Shown piece after piece: positions 59,166-64,000 of a DNA stretch of 64,000 nt (position 1 is its first letter; every line of letters starts with the position of its first letter). The notes under the pieces are model-generated. The model searched no databases and was not told the DNA's origin. It was given only the letters and a program-made list of their open reading frames with translations. The position numbers and the translations under genes were made by a program. The DNA comes from an uncultured Clostridium sp. (GTDB lineage: Bacteria; Bacillota; Clostridia; TANB77; CAG-508), in assembly GCA_947648495.1 (NCBI GenBank), contig CANSOA010000001.1, positions 240,047 through 304,046 of the forward strand, read 5' to 3'.

Positions 59166-60638
59166 TTATTTCATGATGTATAATTTTTCGCCGACATTGA
59201 TTTTATTGTTGTCTTGTAAATTGTTGTTTTGAATGATACTGTCCATAGTGACTTTGAAATCTCTGGCTATGTTCCAAATGGTGTCTCCGTCTTTTACAAA
59301 ATAGACAATCATCGCATAATCGCTTTCGTCTGTATAATCTTCTTCTTGAATGTCTTCAATGATGTTGATGGTTTTGTAATTCGCTGTGTTTGGTTTGACT
59401 TCGATTTCGACGTCACAGGCAACATCTTCGTTGTTTAGTTTGAAGTGTTTTCTTAGGAATTTGAGCTCTAAGTCGTCTGTATCGCAATCGAGTTTTACCA
59501 TGAATGGAATTTTAGCATGTTTGACGCCTAAATTGTTGCCTGTGTCAAAATAAATATCGGCACAAAGTTCCCCTTCGTAATTGCAGGAATTTCCCATTGG
59601 TGTTTTATTTGTGATGTTTGCTCTGCAGTCTACGTCGTAAATGGAACGAATATCTTCTACTAAAACATTTTCGCTGATATTGACGATTTCTTTCGTCTCT
59701 TCCATTCCTGTTTGGACTTCGATTGTTTTTTGGTTAAAACTGATGTTTTTGTCGATGCCATACATGTCTTGCACAAGTTCAATGGTCTTTTTTTGATAGA
59801 CTTCACATGAAACTTCAAAATCAATTTGACAATTGATACTTTTCATTTCTTTTGTGTTTGTTTTAAATAACATATTACGAACTTTGTAGCTTGTGTTACA
59901 AGTGTCTTCATCGGTGACTTTTTCCATGTCAATAAAATTCATGATGGGCACAGTCGCTTGGGCAGTTCCTATTTTAGCACTTTCTGTGATATATAGAATT
60001 TTAATGTTGACATCGGCTTTTGATAAAACTTTGTTATAACTCATTTTATTTTCAAGATTCGTTACCCAAATATCACTTTTTAAGATTTCAGCAATGGCAT
60101 CTGTTTCTTCAATGCTGATGTCTTCTTTTAAGGAACTTTTGATGGTGTTGCTTGCTACTAATGCGTTTAAATCAACACTTTCTTGCAGTTTTTCAACTCC
60201 TGCTAAAGTTGCTAAATCTGCTAAATATTCAATTTCTTGACAATCAAAAAAGTTAAAACATATTTTCAAGTTGATTGTAACACTGATTTTTCTCTCATTT
60301 AAAATTCTTGTTTCGATATTTGTGATTTCAATTCTATATTTTGTGGACATTTGGGCTTTTATGTTGGTGTCTTCTATGAAGTCCATGAAATCTAGCGTTG
60401 TGACAATACATTTGGTTTCGCCAGTTTCAGATAAATAGATAATATGTGTATCAATATTTCCATCAAATCGATATTTTCCATCGTTACATTCTTCTTTATA
60501 TATATACGGATTTGAGTTTGTGTTTATCATATTTACAATATCTGGTTTGGTATCTGGAACGATAATATCTCCTTTTACTTCTAGTGTTTTAACCTTTTCC
60601 GCTATTTTTTTATGAATTGCTATCGTATTTTTCTCCAT
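59166..60638 (-). CDS. sipL: SipL-like SPOCS plus LysM spore coat protein
   Basis: A 490-residue protein. The N-terminal half has SPOCS/DUF3794 domains (KVKTLEVKGDIIVPDTKPDIVNMI, then repeats of the same fold). The C-terminal LysM domain starts near residue 443 (DGDTIWNIARDFKVTMDSI). SipL binds SpoIVA through LysM in clostridia and links the coat to the forespore. SpoIVA is encoded in the same window. Yun B lies just downstream. Confidence 0.9.
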   Translation of the reverse strand: MEKNTIAIHKKIAEKVKTLEVKGDIIVPDTKPDIVNMINTNSNPYIYKEECNDGKYRFDGNIDTHIIYLSETGETKCIVTTLDFMDFIEDTNIKAQMSTKYRIEITNIETRILNERKISVTINLKICFNFFDCQEIEYLADLATLAGVEKLQESVDLNALVASNTIKSSLKEDISIEETDAIAEILKSDIWVTNLENKMSYNKVLSKADVNIKILYITESAKIGTAQATVPIMNFIDMEKVTDEDTCNTSYKVRNMLFKTNTKEMKSINCQIDFEVSCEVYQKKTIELVQDMYGIDKNISFNQKTIEVQTGMEETKEIVNISENVLVEDIRSIYDVDCRANITNKTPMGNSCNYEGELCADIYFDTGNNLGVKHAKIPFMVKLDCDTDDLELKFLRKHFKLNNEDVACDVEIEVKPNTANYKTINIIEDIQEEDYTDESDYAMIVYFVKDGDTIWNIARDFKVTMDSIIQNNNLQDNNKINVGEKLYIMK

Positions 60639-60722
60639 AAAAAAAATCCTCCTTTTTTGTTCTATATAACATTTATATGGAGGATTTTAAAAAAAATACC
60701 AATTTTATTTTATTTTTTTATT

Positions 60723-61097
60723 TTAAGCAATTCCAGCTGGCATATCCGTTATATCTGGCGTTGCATTGATTTTCTCTTCGACTTGTTCAGGTATTAATTT
60801 GTGAAGTTTATTTTTTCTGTCTGCAACATCTGGAATACTAAGTGGAACATAATCATTTCCATTTGATATACTAACTTCAACAGTCTTCATAAATAAATCT
60901 GTGTAATTATAAGAACCTACTCGGTTGACTTGATCAAATCTTACCATAAAATAATCTTTGTAAGTTTTTTCAATGGTTGCTTCTCTTTCCTCTGGCTTAC
61001 TTCTTTTTCCTGATGGTTCTTTGATAATAATTTTTTGTCCTACGTTTTCTCCAATATTTTTTCTCATGTTTGCGATTTCAGCTTTATAAATTCCCAT
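60723..61097 (-). CDS. veg: Veg family protein
   Basis: A 124-residue protein with the Veg core: residues 10-85 contain IGENVGQKIIIKEPSGKRSK, an ERE basic stretch and YNYTDLFMKTVEVSI, as in Bacillus Veg, a small beta-rich protein linked to biofilm control. The C-terminal 40 residues are extra. It has a promoter-like AT-rich leader and stands alone upstream of sipL (84-nt gap). Confidence 0.85.
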   Translation of the reverse strand: MGIYKAEIANMRKNIGENVGQKIIIKEPSGKRSKPEEREATIEKTYKDYFMVRFDQVNRVGSYNYTDLFMKTVEVSISNGNDYVPLSIPDVADRKNKLHKLIPEQVEEKINATPDITDMPAGIA

Positions 61098-61755
61098 TTT
61101 ATTACCTCACTTATCTCTATGTTTGATAAAAATTTTATATCATAGAAAAATGAATTTGTCAAAATGAATATTTTATCTTCAGATAGATATAACCCTCTAT
61201 TTTCAATGGTTGTATGTGTTTTCATTCTTTGTGTATCTTTTATATTACTTTTGTGTTACATTTTTGTTACATGAGAATTTTGTTGTAAAAATGTACGCAT
61301 AAATGGCAAGAATAATTTTATAATGTCAAAAGAACAAGTTTTTCTGCTCTGTGAGTTGTGTTCTACTAACACAATTGGGTGGCTCTGCAAGGCAATTACT
61401 TTCAAAAAGAAAAAAATACCATCCTTTTCAGAATGATATTTGTATCTATCTGTTCAATTTAGTTCGAACAGAAATGTTATTGGTGCGAACAACGTAGATA
61501 TCTACAACTTTTTTCACACCTTTAACGATTGATACAAATATCAATCAATTTATCGTTTTTACTTTAACATAAAATTTATATACTTTCAAGTGTTTTGGGT
61601 AAAATTCTTTTTGATTTGTTGAGAAAAATATAAATTTGTGATAATATTAAAAAAATTGATAGTAATTATAAAATTATATAAAATGCAACTAAAAGTTGGT
61701 AGATTTAATCAATTCTAAAATATATAATCTAGCTATAAAAGGAGGCGATAATATA
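61098..61755. other. Long intergenic region with a hairpin and the second 34-bp repeat
   Basis: No gene found over about 650 nt. At 61345-61395 a compact segment has GTTGTGTT / AACACAAT hairpin arms followed by GGGTGGCTCTGCAAGGC, which looks structured but matches no RNA I know. At 61432-61545 a 13-bp inverted repeat TGATATTTGTATC / GATACAAATATCA encloses the 34-bp repeat copy. From 61565 the leader of the XRE gene resembles that of the gene at 17806. Confidence 0.5.
61439..61472. repeat. 34-bp repeat, copy 2
   Basis: Identical to 18509-18542, followed at the same distance by TTGGTGC. Here no tRNA gene follows. It marks the left side of the accessory block. Confidence 0.8.
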
Positions 61756-62286
61756 ATGAAATTTGGCAATAATATACAAAATTTACGAAAAGCTAAAAAT
61801 CTATCACAAGAAGAACTAGCAGAAAAAGTTGGAGTATCAAGACAAAGTATCTCAAAATGGGAATGTGATGAAAGCTATCCAGCATGGAGTAATATTCCTA
61901 CCTTATGTAGTATTTTTCATTGCAATATTGATGATTTAATATCAAACGAAGAACTTGGAAAGATTATGGATTTAGAAAATTTAAAAGAAAAACCAATAAA
62001 GATTGAAGGAACAAATACTTTAGATACTATTGCAAGAATGAAAGCAATGGGAGTTGATTCACAAATCATTGATATGTTTCCTAAGAATAGTTTTGACCAT
62101 TTTATAAATACACTAGAAGATTATTATATCAGCAAGTCTGATGGAATAGAACGAATTAAAAGTGTATTAGATGATTGGGATTCCAAAGCACGAAAAACTA
62201 TTATTATAGAATTAATGAAAAGGATTGAAAAAACTGGAATGATGATTACGATGAATAATTTAATAGAATTAGTCGAGTTAATATAA
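61756..62286 (+). CDS. XRE-family transcriptional regulator
   Basis: A 176-residue regulator. Residues 5-58 form the Cro/CI helix-turn-helix (IQNLRKAKNLSQEELAEKVG, then VSRQSISKWE). The rest is a helical domain with a GVDSQIIDMFPKN segment of unknown use. I start at 61756 because AAAGGAGG lies 10 nt upstream; a longer in-frame version has no RBS. It is followed 27 nt later by the zinc-repeat nuclease gene, so it may regulate it. Confidence 0.85.
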   Translation: MKFGNNIQNLRKAKNLSQEELAEKVGVSRQSISKWECDESYPAWSNIPTLCSIFHCNIDDLISNEELGKIMDLENLKEKPIKIEGTNTLDTIARMKAMGVDSQIIDMFPKNSFDHFINTLEDYYISKSDGIERIKSVLDDWDSKARKTIIIELMKRIEKTGMMITMNNLIELVELI

Positions 62287-62313
62287 TTTATTTTATTAGG
62301 TTGAGGTATAAAA

Positions 62314-63654
62314 ATGGCAAAAATGAAAGATTTAACAGGTAAGAAATATGGAAAACTAACAATTATGTATCAGAGTAAAGATCATATTTCAAAAAATGGA
62401 AGTAAAAGAATTGTTTGGCATTGCAAATGTGATTGTGGTAATGAAATTGATGTTATGGCTCTTAATTTGACAAGAGGTCATACTACATCCTGTGGTTGTG
62501 CTAGATTAGATGGTAGAAAGAAGATTAGCAGAGATATAACAGGACAAAGATTTGGTCATTTAGTAGGTATAAAGAAAATTGAAAGTAAGAATGGTCAAAC
62601 AAGGTGGTTATTTCATTGTGACTGTGGTAATAATATAGAATGTTATTTATCAAATGTAACAACAGGTAAAACTAATTCTTGTGGAAAGCAATGTGGATTA
62701 AAACCTCATACATATGATAATGTAAAGAAAAAAGGACTAAGAGCAAATTTAATAGGACAAAGATTTGGAAGATTACTTGTTGTTGAAAAAATGAATGATA
62801 AAAATGGATGGACACAATTTAGATGTAAATGTGATTGTGGTAATGAAATAATAACTTCTGGAAGTAACTTAAAGTATGGAACAACACAATCTTGTGGTTG
62901 CTTACACAAAGAAGCTATGAATAATTTATATTTTGAAAATTTGATTGGACATAGATTCGGAAAACTTGTAGTTATAGGCAAAAGTACAGCTAGATGGAAC
63001 AAATTACATTGGATTTGCAAATGTGATTGTGGCAACGAAACGATTGTTAGTACAAGTGGACTTAAATCAGGTCATACACAGTCTTGTGGATGCTTTCAAG
63101 ATGAAATAGCAAGTAATAAACATTTTATAGATTTAACAGGAAGAAAATTTGGAAAATTAACAGTTATAAAACGTACTGAAAACTCAAAAACAGGTCTGGT
63201 AAAATATGAATGTCAATGTGAATGTGGAAATAAATCAAAGGTTGTAGGTGCTACATTAATTGATGGTCGAACTCAATCATGTGGATGTTGGAAATATTCC
63301 AAACTTGAAGAAGATGTATTAAGATACTTTAGAGAAAAAAATTATATAAATACTATTGACTATGAATGCCAAAAAAAATTTGAAGATTTACTAGGTATTG
63401 GAGGTCAATTATTATCTTATGATTTTATAGTTTATAAAAATAATGAACCCTATTATTTAATTGAATGTCAAGGAAAACAGCATTATGAACCAGTGGAACA
63501 TTTTGGAGGAGAAGAACAATTTAAAACGCAACAAGAACATGATAAATTAAAAAAGGAATATGCTATCAAATTAGAAATACCATTATTAGAGATTCCTTAT
63601 ACAATAGACAAATATGAGAAAATAGCTAAAATGCTAAAAAATATTGGAATATAA
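62314..63654 (+). CDS. Zinc-repeat DNA-binding protein with C-terminal PD-(D/E)XK-like nuclease
   Basis: A 446-residue protein. The first 330 residues are five to six repeats of about 60 residues, each with GxRFGKLxVI, then CKCDCGN and a closing SCGC, i.e. four Cys per repeat, one zinc each. The third repeat has CGKQCG, a weak copy. The C-terminal 110 residues have LLSYDFIVYKNNEPYYLIECQGKQHYEPVEHFGGEEQF, the fold of phage-borne PD-(D/E)XK or Vsr-like endonucleases (Asp, Glu, Gln-Gly-Lys). Such proteins behave as homing or mobile nucleases. Its codon use is AT-rich like the rest of this block. Confidence 0.8.
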   Translation: MAKMKDLTGKKYGKLTIMYQSKDHISKNGSKRIVWHCKCDCGNEIDVMALNLTRGHTTSCGCARLDGRKKISRDITGQRFGHLVGIKKIESKNGQTRWLFHCDCGNNIECYLSNVTTGKTNSCGKQCGLKPHTYDNVKKKGLRANLIGQRFGRLLVVEKMNDKNGWTQFRCKCDCGNEIITSGSNLKYGTTQSCGCLHKEAMNNLYFENLIGHRFGKLVVIGKSTARWNKLHWICKCDCGNETIVSTSGLKSGHTQSCGCFQDEIASNKHFIDLTGRKFGKLTVIKRTENSKTGLVKYECQCECGNKSKVVGATLIDGRTQSCGCWKYSKLEEDVLRYFREKNYINTIDYECQKKFEDLLGIGGQLLSYDFIVYKNNEPYYLIECQGKQHYEPVEHFGGEEQFKTQQEHDKLKKEYAIKLEIPLLEIPYTIDKYEKIAKMLKNIGI

Positions 63655-63683
63655 AATACATTATACCATAAAATTATTAACCT

Positions 63684-63718
63684 AAAAGCGAATGAAGATT
63701 TTGTCTCATTCGCTTTTA
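63684..63718. terminator. Bidirectional terminator between the nuclease and tnpV genes
   Basis: Perfect 12-bp stem AAAAGCGAATGA / TCATTCGCTTTT with a 10-nt loop and A/T flanks. Confidence 0.85.
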
Positions 63719-63725
63719 ATACATT

Positions 63726-64000
63726 TTACACATAAATCAATTCACTAAAAGCAATTTCTTCTGCTTGAGCTTTAATAGAGTTCATTGTGCCTACCCAGTA
63801 TAAAACATTAGTATTTTTCATATCTTCTGTTAAATCGCTTTTGGCTTTTAATTCACTAATAATCTGTTGCACTCTAGTGTCTGCCGTTTCTTGTATTTCT
63901 TTTAAATGTGTATTTAATGTTCCATCCATTAGCATTATAGTATAATCAGCTTTTTTGTGTTCTTTCAAATATTTTAATCTCATTCTTCCATATTTATTTA
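63726..64000 (-). CDS. TnpV-family transposon-encoded protein, partial
   Basis: The C-terminal 91 residues of a gene that runs off the right edge; the frame stays open to base 64000 (NKYGRMRLKYLKEHKKADYT). The end YWVGTMNSIKAQAEEIAFSELIYV and the KYGRM-YLKEH segment match TnpV, a small protein found on clostridial transposons and conjugative elements. It indicates that a mobile element continues to the right. Confidence 0.8.
   Translation of the reverse strand, partial: NKYGRMRLKYLKEHKKADYTIMLMDGTLNTHLKEIQETADTRVQQIISELKAKSDLTEDMKNTNVLYWVGTMNSIKAQAEEIAFSELIYV

Overview
The window is an AT-rich chromosome segment from an endospore-forming, probably uncultured, member of the Clostridia. Spore genes (spoIVA, a SipL-type SPOCS-LysM protein, yunB, ytfJ/gerW with its DUF2953 partner) sit among Gram-positive housekeeping genes (guaA, guaB, thrS, murD, fba, pfkA, lepA, recD2, mtaB, mreB, rlmB, veg, rqcH, HU). 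It also has a sortase cassette, a T-box leader and a tetrahydrofolate riboswitch. The code appears standard: TAA, TAG and TGA all act as stops.

The main result is a recurrent +1 reading-frame break. Eight genes are each split once: an MMPL/RND transporter, an SDR next to thrS, a VirD4-like ATPase, two family 2 glycosyltransferases, recD2, mtaB and lepA. All eight breaks have the same form. The 0-frame codon is CGG, and skipping its C restores the conserved frame as a glycine codon (six GGA, two GGU). The sites lie on both DNA strands but always have the same phase relative to the gene. By my reading, only three other in-frame CGG codons exist in the window, all in short or unrecognised genes. 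No conserved, unbroken gene uses CGG for Arg. This suggests systematic +1 frameshifting at CGG (a starved or unassigned codon, or four-base decoding as Gly) rather than scattered pseudogenes.

Layout: 0-5 kb folate uptake/folC under a THF riboswitch, a processive glycosyltransferase, yebC, a thioredoxin-fold reductase-like gene and superoxide reductase. 5-9 kb guaB-VOC-guaA operon. 9-14.6 kb MMPL transporter with divergent TetR regulator. 14.6-20.5 kb GtrII-like membrane protein, ytfJ-DUF2953, an accessory gene, tRNA-Leu and rqcH. 20.5-25.6 kb a small hydrophobic ORF, fba, an unknown independently transcribed RNA, a CAP-domain protein, and T-box-SDR-thrS. 25.8-30.7 kb murD, a cytidylate-kinase-like gene, HU and a lipid flippase. 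30.9-33.5 kb VirD4-like ATPase. 33.6-39.2 kb sortase cassette and a GH25 lysozyme with four nearly identical 360-bp repeats. 40.9-47.1 kb pfk and a polysaccharide cluster (two glycosyltransferases, galE, aldo/keto reductase, flippase). 47.3-61.1 kb spoIVA, recD2, mtaB, mreB, a glycosyltransferase, rlmB, a holin-like small toxin candidate, lepA, yunB, sipL and veg. 61.4-64 kb an accessory block with an XRE regulator, a zinc-repeat nuclease and a TnpV gene cut by the window edge.
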